DNA of 64,000 nucleotides from NCBI GenBank assembly GCA_958450365.1, contig CAUEEP010000903.1, positions 620,001 to 684,000 on the forward strand, in the 5' to 3' direction. The stretch's first letter is position 1; each line of letters begins with the position of its first letter. The notes under the pieces were generated by a model. The model saw nothing but the letters and a program-made list of their open reading frames with translations, ran no database searches and was not told the origin of the DNA. This document shows positions 45,593 through 57,187 of this stretch, piece by piece. The stretch comes from Mesorhabditis belari (lineage: Eukaryota; Nematoda; Chromadorea; Rhabditida; Rhabditidae). The position numbers were made by a program, and so were the translations under genes.

Positions 45593-47242
45593 TCAGAATT
45601 GAGGGCTGCATTTGCAGATAAAACGACGCTGAAAGATAAGATCTAGGACCACCCATGTCCCATCGCCGCTCCAAAGCTGAAATGTGTTCATTTCTGATGG
45701 AAATCCTTTGATAAAACAGTTTGCATTATTTCCCAAAAAGAAATCGATTGATCGAAATATTTTTGGATTAATTATGCATTGGAAATTGGAAAAAATATTG
45801 ATGATTTCACGTTGAAAATCTCACATAAGTGTGGAGGTACGAATTCGGCTCTCCATGATGCCAATTCGTGAAGTCCACCAAACTTCCATCCCTCCATTCG
45901 AAAGCATTTTCCTTGTTCGGATTCGAAAGCCATCTGTTCTGAATATGGAAATTTTTATGTTTAGACATTGATGTTCCGATGCGATTTTCCTTTCTTACTA
46001 TTGAAATGATTCTAGTTTCCCAATTGTAACGATTATTTCTATCAAAGGACTATCAGTCAAACGGTTCTTTTTTTACAAAGTGCGTTCCAAAATGAAAGAA
46101 TCAAGTTTAGTATATTCATTTATGTCTTTCCATAAGAAAAATTCAACCTTCAATCCGATCCAGAACGCAGCATTCGAATCAACAGCTTTCGCTGAAATAA
46201 ATATCGATTGTTTTTGGTTTATAAAGCATAAATTTCTACAAAAATCATGAATTTTCAGAATTGAACCATTTCGATTTTTCACCGAGTTTCCAAACAAAAT
46301 CGTTCTCTTCCTGACTGTGAATTGAGACTAAATGGATCTTTCGACTCGCACAATATGCCTCGGCTTCATCAAATCTCATTATTTGATCGATAACCTTGAG
46401 ATGAAGATAATCCTGGTTCACAACAGCCACCAAACCTTGTACCAAGAAGCGGTTTGTTCCAAATACGACCATCCATCCAGATCCAAGAAAGACATCGTTC
46501 GATTTCTGAATTTCTTCGAAAATCTTGACTCCGGACTTTTTTGAAACAAATACTACTTCCTTTTCCATCAAACAAACTCACAAATCTGCCTGCAACTTCG
46601 CGATTTCGGCCGTTTTGTTTTCCCTTTCAGATTGTCTAAAGAGGAATTGATTGGATGGAGTGGAATGGGTGTTTGGGAAAGGAAAAAACTGTTTTCTTAA
46701 GTCTCAGTCGACAAGAGATGCCAAATGAACTCACATTTGAGCCCTCAATTCGGTTATTTTCGTTGCTCTAAAAGGAGTTCTGTTAGTTAACAATCTGTGA
46801 TAACTAAGAAGAAGAGAGAAACTAAGAGAGAGAAGAAGACTCACAACTCGGCCTTTAGCTCCATGCTTTCGGACCTCAATTTCCTCTCGACCTCAGCATT
46901 TTTCTCCCTCGTTTCGTTCAACTCCTTCGCAGCCTCGACGAGTTCTTGTTGGGTTTTACTCCTGAAAAGTCTTGTCATTGGGACACGCAAACCTATTTCT
47001 TGTTCATTCTACCAAATTCGCTTTATTGATTGGCTTTTCTCCAAAAAAACCCACAAATTTCTTTGACAAGACCTCAAATTGATGGGATAGACAAATTGAT
47101 GGGTATAACTTGACGACGAACCCTCATCACTACTGCTGAAATCTAAAATCATCAAAAATCCCTTTCGGACCAACTTTGACAAAGAAATTCGATGGAAAAG
47201 AAGGAAAATCGTGATGAATAGACCGACGGCCATCACACCCAT
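45593..47242 (-). CDS. CTLD copy C15: intact membrane/secreted coiled-coil lectin-like protein, 265 aa
   Basis: Minus-strand exons 47073-47242, 46845-46961, 46735-46767, 46582-46635, 46436-46505, 46283-46394, 46148-46191, 45825-45938 and 45593-45676 sum to 798 nt and splice in frame to a TGA. Residues 1-20 (MGVMAVGLFITIFLLFHRIS) are a signal peptide or signal anchor; about 57-125 are coiled coil (KTQQELVEA onward); about 125-265 are the CTLD: GWSYLEQTASWYK, AEAYC, HLVSIHSQEEN, AFWIGLK, EWRDGSLVDFTNW, EPNS and RFICK. It has EPN instead of the usual EPD, the canonical mannose-type tripeptide. The first donor (AG/GTCTTG) is weak and the helix-exon donor is GTGAA. It is a segmental duplicate of pseudogene C8. 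Function is inferred from the fold: an extracellular recognition lectin. Confidence 0.82.
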
Positions 47243-47249
47243 TCCGATC

Positions 47250-48640
47250 GATTGGTGAATTCGAAATTCAAGGTTTTGAATTCAAGGAAATGGGAAGAAT
47301 GAATGGAGCGACGATGCCAAAGTGCCAAAGTGAAAGTTTTGACGGCCCAAAGGGCAGGAATAACTGTTTTGACGAGCCGGAATAGATGTTTGAGAATGGA
47401 ATTTGGAGCATTTAAAAGTCACTTTCTGAGGTCATTACAAACAGACAGACAGTTATTTTTAGTTTCACAATACTACTAGTTTTGTGGAGGCTTTATAATT
47501 GCTTGCTTTTGGTGTGAAAAGGAAGATAAGAATCTAATAAATCGAATCTATCACCTTACATTATTCGATTTTGCGATGTCACCGAGTTAAAGGCTTCGAA
47601 AAAAAGGGGTTCCCGGGGTTCTCCGTTGTAAATGACGCTTTTTCCACTAAAAAACGATTTTTCAAAAAATCTGTCAGGAGAATTTGGAAAATTTTTCCTG
47701 TTTTGAAACGAGTACATTTTTCTGTGTAGAATGACACATCTTTCATCAAAATTCATCAAAAAACGCAAATTGCGATGTGTTTAAGACCTGAATCACTGTT
47801 TTGACGGCCCGAAGGGCAGGAATGAATTTTCTGAAAGACCCGAAAGACTGGAATGAAAATTTTTGAAGGCCAGAAGGGCCGGAGTGTAACCGTGAACTTT
47901 TCTGAACTGTCTGAAAGGCCTAATGAGAGATTTGTACGGTCCAAAGGGCAGAACTAGGTCTATTTTCCAACCCATCTTTGAAATACTTTCACGGGTCCCC
48001 CAATTAGACAGCGGACAATGCGAACGATCGTGAGCGAACAAAACCGGACGTGGAGCTAGCGAGATCACGACAAGAGTTGGAGGCCGATTTGTGAGTGTTT
48101 GGAATGGCGTTAATTGGATGGAATCACCAGAGATGATAGAGACGAGGGATTCAATAATCCCCAATTTTCCCTAAATGAAATGAAGGACTCGCGTCGAAGA
48201 TGGGAAGAAGTCAAAATGGAGAATACTTTATTGATCGAGAGTGGCTATTTCTTGAAGAATGCAATCTATTGTTACACGCAAAAAACGCGCATTATTTTTT
48301 CCCTCATCCAATAGTTAATAAAACACTTCTCCTTAGGTTTTGAATAGCTTCTAGATTTGCATGGAAACTTGCCTCATGCTAAGGAATAGAAATATCATGG
48401 AAATTTTCAGGAAACGAATCACCCGAGACGATAGGGAGGTTTTTCTGGTAACGTTTTTGACAGAGAAAGTCCAACATCTCACATGTTTAGGCAAAAAAGC
48501 CTTCAGACACTTTTAGAAATTGACTCTGTCTAGCCAGTCCATAACTTCCCGAAGAAGAGTCCACCAAGCTGTGAAAACTAGACCTTGCTGGGTTTAGTTT
48601 CAGTGTTGGCTTTGGTTTTAACAGCCAGCTTGTCGACTGA
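47250..48640. repeat. Segmental duplicate B (partner 14500-15830), ending in R1 repeat
   Basis: Collinear with the region upstream of C8, including the minisatellite at 47800-47950 and the GGAGAATACTTTATTGAT segment near 48220. Where the partner has a G/A tract, this copy has ordinary sequence (48040-48190) including a coil-exon-like piece ending GCCGATTTGTGAG. Confidence 0.8.
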
Positions 48641-48708
48641 GACTTAAGAAAACAGTTTTTTCATTTCCCAAACACCCATTCCACTCAATCCAATCAATTC
48701 CTCTTTAG

Positions 48709-50038
48709 ACAATCTGAAAGGGAAAATAAAACGGCCGAAATCGCGAAGTTGCAGGCAGATTTGTGAGTTTGTTTGATCGAAAAGGAAGGAGTATTTGTTT
48801 CAAAAAACCTGGAGTAAAGATCTTCGAAGAAGTTCAGAAATCCAACGATGACTTCCTGGGAGCTGGATGGATGGTCGTATTAGGCAAAAACCGCTTCTTG
48901 GTACAAGGTTTGGTGGATTTTGTGAACCGGGATTATCTTCATCTCAAGGCTTTCGAGCAAATTATGACATTTGATGAAGCCGAGGCATATTGTGCGAGTC
49001 GAAAGAGCCGCTTAGTCTCGATTCACAGTCAGGAAGAAAACGATTTTGTTTGGAAACTCGGTAAGAAATCGAAATGACTCAACTCTGAAAATTCATGATT
49101 TTCGTAGAAATTTATGTTTTAGAAACCAAAAATAATCGATATTTGTTTCAGAGCAAACTCTTTGTTTGCATCATCCGTTCTGGATCGGACTGAAAGTTGA
49201 ATTTTTTTTATTGAAAGACATAAATAAATTCTTTGTTTTTCTTCTTTCTTTCAGCCATTGTCGGAAGACTCTTTGTGACAAAATGATTCGTTTGACTGAT
49301 AATTCTTTGATGGAAATCTGGATTGATAGAAATCAATAGAAATCTAATTTGAACTGAAAAACTAGAATAGTTTCAGAATGGAAAAAATTTGGTTGAACTA
49401 TGAAAATGGAACATAAAAATGAATAAAAATAATAATTTTTTCAGCGATTTTTGTGAGGCCCCTGGTGAAAAAATGATTCGTTTGACTGATAGTTCTTCGA
49501 TAGAAATAATGGTTCCAATTGAGAGACTAAAATAATTGTAAAATTAAGAAAGTAAAATCGGATTTAAACACGAAAATTTCTTTATTCAGAGAAATCCGAA
49601 CAAAGGAAATGCTTTTGAATGGACGGATGGAAGTTCGGTGGATTACACGAATTGGATGGTGGGAGAGCCGGATTCGAACACCCACGCTTTGGTGAGATTT
49701 TCAACGTAAAATCATCAATATTTATTCCAATTTCCAATGCATGATTAATCCAAAAATACCTCGATCAAATACAAAAATACCTCGATCGAGAACCCAGGCT
49801 GCGGTGAGACTTTCAGTGTGAAATCACCAATATTTATTCCTATTTCCAATGCATAATTAATCTCAAAATAGTCCGATCAATTTGAGGAAACTTCTTTTGT
49901 GAAATAACGCAGTGTTTCATCAAAGGATTTCCATTAGAAATGAACACATTTCAGCTTTGGAGCGACGATGGAAAATGGGCGGTCTGTTCTCCTATCATTC
50001 TGCGTCCTTTTATTTGCAAAAGGAGTTCACAATTCTGA
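48709..50038 (+). pseudogene. CTLD copy C16: 5'-truncated lectin-like pseudogene
   Basis: Exons 48709-48762 (coil), 48838-48907, 48949-49060 (AEAYCASRKSRLVS), 49152-49195 (PFWIGLK), 49590-49691 (EWTDGSSVDYTNW, GEPDS) and 49955-50038 (GKWAVCSP, PFICKRSSQF). Exon 48838-48907 carries an in-frame TAG in WSY-stop-AKTAS. All exons upstream of 48709 are missing; R1 repeat joins directly in the preceding intron. A partial duplicate of the GEPDS exon end lies at 49785-49815. Confidence 0.85.
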
Positions 50039-50039
50039 T

Positions 50040-52270
50040 AAAGGCTTCGTGTTCTTTTCTATGCACAAAAGCCAATAAATCCAATTTTATTCAATCTTCT
50101 GAAAACACACAACTGCACATTATCTTTTTCTTTATTTCTGAATTGTTTGTTCAAAATCTCATTTAAAAAGTTCTCCCAAAAACCCAGAATTCCGCCTAAA
50201 GCTGCAAGTATTTTGCTTTCTCGTCGCTCCTGAATAGACTATTAGATAAACGTGTAGAACATTAATGGACCTCAGCATGAGGAAACTGACAATTCTTCGT
50301 GAAGGTCGCTCTTCTCGTCCCTCAACTCGTCGATTTGTCTTTGATTTTTGTTCCTGAAGTTCTCAAAAATTCGACGATGCGATAAACAATTGTTTTTTGA
50401 CGGAAAAGAGCTTTCGAGAGCCTTGCAATTGTTTAGATAAGCGATCGCCTTCCAATCGACGATTTACTCATTAAGCCGTTGAAATCACTTCTACTAGAAC
50501 ATCGAACCAAAAAAAGTGGCATTTCAGGAAAAAGAAAACCGTTAGTTTGTGTGAAGTTGGTGAATGATGAAACGCGGAGCTGGAAACAGAAATGTGGGTA
50601 TTTTCATGTGTGTTCCCCGCAAAACTCCATTCAATATTCATTGCTCCGGTCAGGGATCGAGAAGCGGCACACAGATTTCTGAGTTATTCACTTGGTCTAG
50701 AGGAATTATGTTTGGTTACAATTAGCCAGTTTTTGTATGTCTCTTGAGTTTCCCGAAGCTGATTAGCCTTTATGGCTAGCAAAAAGTTTATTTATTAATT
50801 TAACTTCCCCTATGTTATAACTCATCATTTTCTCACCTCACAAGATCTTTGCATGGAAAATGTAGTTGTAAAATGTGGCTCGAGACAGTGGAGTCCTAGT
50901 TGCCAACAAGCTTTCCAGAGCAATCAGCTCAGCACTCTTGAGCACCAGATCTGTCATCTGAAATTATACGATGTGCTGATAATTTGGTTTCTTAAAACCA
51001 TAATTAATAGGATAAAAAATCCTTTAACCCTAGTATATTTCCTAATAGTCTGCCAATACTACAATAAATCGGGGACTTGTCCCTCGCCGACCTGTTAACT
51101 TGGCATTTCAGTTGTCTTTCCATAAGATTTATCAGCATCCCTTCGGCTGGCTGACACTTTCTTTTCCACGGATACAACGAATATAATACAAGGAATGGTT
51201 TTCACGCGCGAATTGGAGCAAAGACTGTCGAAAGAATCATCAACTCCTCGTCGGCTATCACACATAAGTAAGTGAAATAAGTAAGTGAAATAAGTAAGTA
51301 AAGAATTCACCAGAATTGAGAGCTGCGTATATTATTATTTTTATATTATTATAAGGGGTAAATATTATTTTTGTTTAATTTTCACCATTTTAGTTGCTCG
51401 AGTTGCCAATCAACCTCGATCTCCACGATTTTTGGACTGTGGATTGGCGATGTGCAGCGAATGTTCCGAGAAAGAAGAAAAATTGCGCAAAGAAGAGAGA
51501 AATCATTAATGTAAACTTTTTAATTGCTTTGGTGACCCCGTTGTTGCCTATTTTTTCATTGGTGAGTTTTGTTGTTTTTTCTTTTAAGTACAGGGTGCGG
51601 AGAAAGTTTTGGGCGGCACGTTAAATGAATGTCTCTTTCTCGTTAGCATGCCGTCTAATCATCATGTTAGATACGAATTTGAAAACTAGAATTATTTGTT
51701 AGTTTACTTATCAAATTTTGAGGCAAAAAGACTCACCCTGTACAATTTACGGACAACTTTCATGAAAGACCCTCGGCACGAAAGATGCCTTTGCAATAAA
51801 GTACTCATAAGTTTTATAAAATATACTTAATGAGTATCTAAATGGCCCTTTTATATTCTTTGCATAGTTTTTAACAATTTTTGTTTAAGCGCTAAACTAA
51901 TAATTCAAAAAGTGGCGAGTTATTAATTCCGAAACTAACAGTTCAACTGACCGAGGACCAAAATTTATTTTGCGCACTTTTTACAAAAGTTGCCCGTAAA
52001 TTGCACAAAATGAAGCAATTTCTCACAAAATTTCACAGTAAAGTAACAAGTAGTTTTAGTTTCCAATTTGACATCATAGTGATAAAATAAGCCAATGTAG
52101 CTACGAAACTGAAATGTTTTCACGTTTGTTTTATTATTTAACTTTGAATACTCACTTTTATCTTTCAACAAGTGTAACAGCTTTCTTGCCATTTTCGAGA
52201 CTTTATTGCCTGAACCGAGTTCGTCAACGATAGCATGGATAGAATTTTGAATATGTCGGGTCTAAATTCT
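50040..52270. other. CTLD 3' flank, Tc1-related repeat, then unassigned exons
   Basis: 50160-50285 is the usual 3'-flank repeat, 50285-50365 an orphan minus-strand coil exon and 50365-50560 the Tc1-related repeat. At 51130-51265 a plus-strand stretch (DTFFSTDTTNIIQGMVFTRE) ends at a donor GTAAGTG, and after TTTTAG at about 51393 comes an in-phase piece beginning CSSCQSTSISTIFG. They may be two exons of an unrecognised gene. A minus-strand exon-like piece near 52165-52240 is the duplicate of 35104-35180. Confidence 0.35.
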
Positions 52271-52273
52271 AAG

Positions 52274-52563
52274 GATAGACCAGCCATTTCCCATCGTGGC
52301 TCGGAAGCTGAAATGTGTGCATTTCTGATGGAAATCCTTTGATAAAACACTTTGCATTATTTCACACAAAGAAGTCTCCTCAAATTGATCGGACTATTTT
52401 GAGATTAATTATGCATTGGAAATAGGAATAAATATTGGTGATTTCACACTGAAAGTCTCACCGCAGCCTGGGTTCTCGAACTCGGGTGTACCGGATCCCA
52501 ATTAAATAAATCCACCGAACTTCCATCCGTCCAATCAAAAGCATTTCCTTTGTTCGGATTTCT
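52274..52563 (-). pseudogene. CTLD copy C17: two 3' exon relics
   Basis: A truncated terminal exon (about 52274-52310, GKWL) and exon 52462-52563 (DWTDGSSVDLFNW) on the minus strand. Family intron continues to about 52700, where it meets the 3' flank of C18. Confidence 0.8.
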
Positions 52564-52860
52564 CTGAATAAAGCAATTTTTATGTTTAGATATTGATATT
52601 TCAATCCGATTTTTCCTTTTCCTATTGAGATTATTTTAGTTTTCCAATCGAAACCATCATCTCTATCAAAGAACTATCAATCAAACGAATAAATTTTTCA
52701 CAGGCGGAATTCTGGGTTTTTGGGAAAACTTTTTATATGAGATTTTGAAGAAACAATTCAGAAATAAAGAAACAGATAATGTGCAGTTGTGTGTTTTCAG
52801 AAGATTGAATAAAATGGGATTTATTGATATTTGTCTATAGAAAGAAACATAAGATATTTA

Positions 52861-54610
52861 TCAGAATTGAAAGCTCCTTTTGCAGATGAAATAATCCTGA
52901 TTATGATCCTCATTGGTATAAGGATAGGCCAGCCATTTCCCATCGTGGCTCCGAAGCTGAAATGTGTTCATTTCTGATGGAAATACTTTGATAAAACACT
53001 TTGCGTTACTTTACACAAAAAACCTCCTCTGATTGATCGAAAGATTTTTGGATTAATTATGCATTGGAAATTGGAATAAATATTGATGATTTCACGTTGA
53101 AATTCTCACCCTAGCCTGGGTGTTCGAATCCGGCTCTCCAACCCTCCAATTCGTGAAATCCACCGAACTCCCATCCGTCCATTCAAAAGCATTTCCTTTG
53201 TTCGAATTTCTCTGAATGAAGAAATTCTTATGCTTAGACATTGATATTTCGATCCGATTTTCCTTCACAAAGAGCCTTCCGATAATGGCCGAAAGAATGA
53301 TTACTTTCCATTTATTTATGTCTTTCAATAAGAAAAATTCAACCTTTAGTCCGTTCCAAAACCACCAATCCGAACCGACATTTTTCGCTGAAATAAATCT
53401 CGATTGTTTTTGGTTTATAAAGCATCAATTTTTACAAAAATCATGAGATTTCAGAATTAAATGATTTCGATTTCTTACCGATTTTCTCAACAAAATCGTT
53501 CTCTTCCTGACTGTGAATTGAGACTAAATGACCCTTTCGACTCGCACAATAAGCCTCGGCTTCATCAAATGTCTTTTGATGAACGGAAGCCTTGAGATGA
53601 AGATAATCCTGGTTCACAACATCCACCAAACCTTGTACCAAGAAGCGGTTTTCGGCAAATACGACCATCCCTCCAGATCCAAGAGATCCAAGTGAATCAT
53701 CGTTCGATTTCTGAATTTCTTCGAAAAATTTACTTCAGACTTTTAAAACGAATAATCAATCCTTTTCCTTAAAAAGAACTCACAAATCCTCCTGCAACTT
53801 CGCGATTTCGGCCGTTTTGTTTTCCCTTCCAAATTGTCTAGAGAGGAATTGATTGGATTGTGTGGAATAGGCGTTTTGGGAGTTTTCTCAAGTCTCAGTC
53901 GACAAGAGATAGATTCTAATATTGTTGGACCCACAAATCGGCCTCCAACTTCGTGATTTTTCCCATTAAGTCCGCCTCGATTTGGTCCATTTTCGTGGAG
54001 ATGGTCCTTGACATTTCGGCAACTTTGGAATCTCTAGATGTGTCTCATTCTCAGATATTTCTTTAAGGGATCTCAAGGCTCACATCTCGGCTTTCAAATC
54101 AGCACCAATCTTCGTCGGTCGTTCGCCGAGTTCGCAGATTTTTCCTCGAGCCTCGACGAGTTCTTGTTGGGTTTTACTCCTGAAAAGTCTTGTCATTGGG
54201 ACACGCAAACCTATTTCTTGTTCATTCTACCAAATTCGCTTTATTGATTTGCTTTTCTCCAAAAAAACCCACAAATTTCTTTGACAAGACCTCAAATTGA
54301 TGGGATGGACGGTATCAATGGACGACGAGCCCTCGTCTCTACTGCTGAAATCTAAGATCATCGAAAATCCCTTTCTGACCAACTTCGACGAAGAAATTCG
54401 ATGGAAAAGAAGGAAAATCGTGATGAATAGACCGACGGCCATCACACCCATTCCGATCGATTGGTGAATTCGTTTTGAATTCAAGGAAATGGGAAGAATG
54501 AATGGAGCGACGATGCCGAAGTGCCAAAGTGAAAGTTTTGACGGGCCAAAGGGCAGGAATAACTGTTTTGACGAGCCGGAATAGATGTTTGAGAATGGAA
54601 TTTTGAGCAT
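52861..54610 (-). CDS. CTLD copy C18: intact coiled-coil lectin-like protein, 280 aa (333 with upstream start)
   Basis: Minus-strand exons 54291-54451 (or to ATG 54610), 54084-54179, 53935-54033, 53784-53837, 53632-53710, 53479-53590, 53344-53387, 53110-53211 and 52861-52956. From 54451 they sum to 843 nt in frame. The ATG at 54451 gives MGVMAVGLFITIFLLFHRIS as signal peptide or anchor. The same frame stays open to 54610, which would add about 53 cytosolic residues and make a type II membrane protein as in C9. Then coil (KTQQELVEARGKIC onward) and CTLD: GWSYLPKTASWYK, AEAYC, GHLVSIHSQEEN, WWFWNGLK (Ile to Asn), EWTDGSSVDFTNW, GEPDS, YFICKRSFQF. The weak AG/GTCTTG donor is shared with C15. Confidence 0.82.
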
Positions 54611-54939
54611 TTAAAAGTCGCTTTCTGAGGTCATTACAAACAGACAGACAGTTATTTTTAGATTCACAATACTACTAGTTTTTGTGGAGGCTTTATAATT
54701 GCTTGCTTTTGGTGTGAAAAGGAAGATAAGAATCTAATAAATCCATTCTATCACCTTGCATCTTTCGATTTTGCGATGTCACCGAGTTAAAGGCTTCGAA
54801 AAAAAGGGGTTCCCGACTGAAATGAGTACATTTTTTTGTGTAGAATGACACATCTTTCATTAAAATTCATCAAAAAACGCAAATTGCACCGATGTGAGTC
54901 GGTGTCTTTGAGTTTAAACTATTATACTACAAGATCTTT

Positions 54940-55260
54940 GACAGAGAAAGTCCAACATCTCACATGTTTGGGCAAAAAAGCCTTCAGACACTTTTAGAAA
55001 TTGGCTCTGTCTAGCCAGTCCATAACTTCCAAAAGAAGAGTCCACCAAGCTGTGAAAACTAGACCTTGCTGGGTTTAGTTTCAGTGTTGGCTTTGGTTTT
55101 AACAGCCAGCTTTCATCACGATTCATGCCAATTTCAAGATCAATCACAGGTTTTATAATAAAATTAGTCTATTTGAATTCCTGGATTCCTATTTGGATCT
55201 ATTTGGGTCGTTTTGGATCTATCTTTTGGATTAATCCAAAAATATTTCGATCAATCTCAG
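54940..55260. repeat. Dispersed repeat R1 copy
   Basis: Contains the R1 core (GTCCAACATCTCACATGTTT, AGCTGTGAAAACTAGACCTT, CAATCACAGGTTTTATAATA). Collinear copies: 15700-15830, 29180-29410, 41440-41800 and 48330-48640, with part at 4787-4920. No TIR or LTR structure was noticed. Confidence 0.75.
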
Positions 55261-55331
55261 CAGATTTCTTTTTGTGAAATAACGCAAAGTGTTATATCGA
55301 AGGATTTCCATAAGAAATGAACACATTTCAG

Positions 55332-56644
55332 CCTTGGAGCGGCGATGGGGAATGGGTGGCTAATCCTCCTACCTAGCAGCTAAAGGAGCTAAAGGCCGAG
55401 TTGTGAATCTTCTTCTCTCTCTGGTTATTCTTTGTTATGACAGATTGTTAACTAACAAAACTCCTTTTAGGGCCAGGAAAATCACCGAATGTGGCTCAAA
55501 TGTGAGTTCATTTGGCATCTCTTGTCGACTGAGACTTAAGAAAACAGTTTTTTCATTTCCCCAAACACCCATTTCCACTCAATCCAATCAATTCCTCTTT
55601 AGACAATTTGAAAGGGAAAACAAAACGAAGATTCAGAAATCGAACGATGACTTTCTTGGTTCTGGATGGCTGGTCGAATTTGGAAAAAACCGCTTCTTGG
55701 TACAAGGTTTGGTGAATGTTGTGAACCAGGATTATCTTCATCTCAAGGCTTTCGATCAAGAAATGACATTCGATGAAGCCGAGGCATATTGTGCGAGTCG
55801 AAAGAGCCATTTAGTCTCAATTCACAGTCAGAAAGAGAACGATTTTGTTTGGAAACTCGGTAAGAAATCGAAATGATTCAACTCTGAAAACCCATGATTT
55901 TTGCAGAAATGTATGCTTTATAAACCAAAAACAAGATTTTTTTTTAGCGAAAACTGTTTATTCGAAAGAAGGGTTCTGGATCGGACTAAAGGTTGTATTT
56001 TTCTTATTGAAAGGCATAATGTTAAACTTAATTCTTTTTTGAGATTTTTTCAGCCATTTTCGGAACGCTCTTTGTAGAAAAAAATTCATTTGACTGATAG
56101 TTCTTTGATAGAAATAATGGTTTCGATTGGGAAACCAGAATGATTTCAATAATTAGAAAGGAAAATCGGATAGAAATCATAGTTTGAATTGAAAGACTAG
56201 AATAGTTTTAAAATGTTTTAAATAGTTTGAGTTGAAATGGAAAAAAAATAGTTTGAAATATCAACAGTAAAAGACAAAAATTTCTTTATTCAGAGAAATC
56301 CGAACAAAGGAAATGCTTTTGAATGGATGGATGGAAGTTCGGTGGATTTCACGAATTGGTATCCGGGAGAGCCGGATTGGAGCACCCACGGTGTGGCGAG
56401 ATTTTCAACGTGAAATATTTATATTTATCTCAATATTTATTCTAATTTCCAATGCATAGTTAATCCTAAAATATCTGGATCAATCTTAGGAGATTTCTTT
56501 GTGTAGAATAACGCAAAGTGTTTTATCCAAGTATTTCCATCAGAAATGAACACATTTCAGCTTGGGGGCGACGATGGGAAATGGGTGGCCATTTCTCCAA
56601 CCGATCAGCTTTCTTTTATTTGCAAAAGGAGCTCTCAGTTCTGA
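55332..56644 (+). pseudogene. CTLD copy C19: chimeric lectin-like pseudogene
   Basis: It begins with a truncated terminal exon of another copy (55332-55376, ending TAG), then part of a long coil exon, a degenerate small coil exon near 55470-55500, and a coil exon from about 55603 fused by deletion to exon 55637-55706. Then come 55748-55859 (AEAYCASRKSHLVSIHSQ), 55948-55991 (GFWIGLK), 56294-56395 (EWMDGSSVDFTNW, GEPDW) and 56561-56644 (SFICKRSSQF). The fusion puts the coil in the wrong phase for the CTLD. The donor after 56395 is GC instead of GT, which can still work. Confidence 0.8.
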
Positions 56645-56649
56645 GAAAT

Positions 56650-57187
56650 GCTTTATCTTCCTATCTATGGACAAAAACCAATAACTTCAATCTGATTCAT
56701 TCTTCTGAAAACACACAACTGCAGATTGTTTTTTTCTAGAATAGAATAACGGCATAGATCGAAAGCTCGGCGTTCCGTGATTCGATCGGGCGGCGATTAA
56801 TTTGCTATCATTTTGTGGAATGGCTCTGAACACTGAATCTGTTTGACTGATCATGTTTGTTCTGGTTAGTTTCGCGAATAATTTAGTACTAATTCCATGT
56901 CACCATCCTTGTATCAGGACTGTATGTTTTCAAACTTTGTATTTTTTGAAGGTAAGCAATACTTTTTTCAAAGTTAGGATTAAAAAGCGTGAATACTCGT
57001 TTACATTAGGTCGGTGATATCCACAAATTGATTGACTTACTATCTTAAATGGAAATTTTGGAAGCTATGACTAGTGGTGTCGACAACTTACGTTGAGCTT
57101 AGCATTGATATGTTCTCGATTGCGTTTCATATTTGTTTTGTGCCAGAATGCACACAATTTGTCCAAATTTATTCTCATCATAAAGCA
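56650..57187. other. No gene; 3' flank of C19, MITE piece and duplicate of 32355-32741
   Basis: 56740-56800 is a decayed piece of the AGCACGAG MITE family. 56822-57187 is the downstream flank of the cysteine-rich gene, duplicated at 32355-32741 (TTTGTTCTGGTTAGTTTCGC type). Confidence 0.6.
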
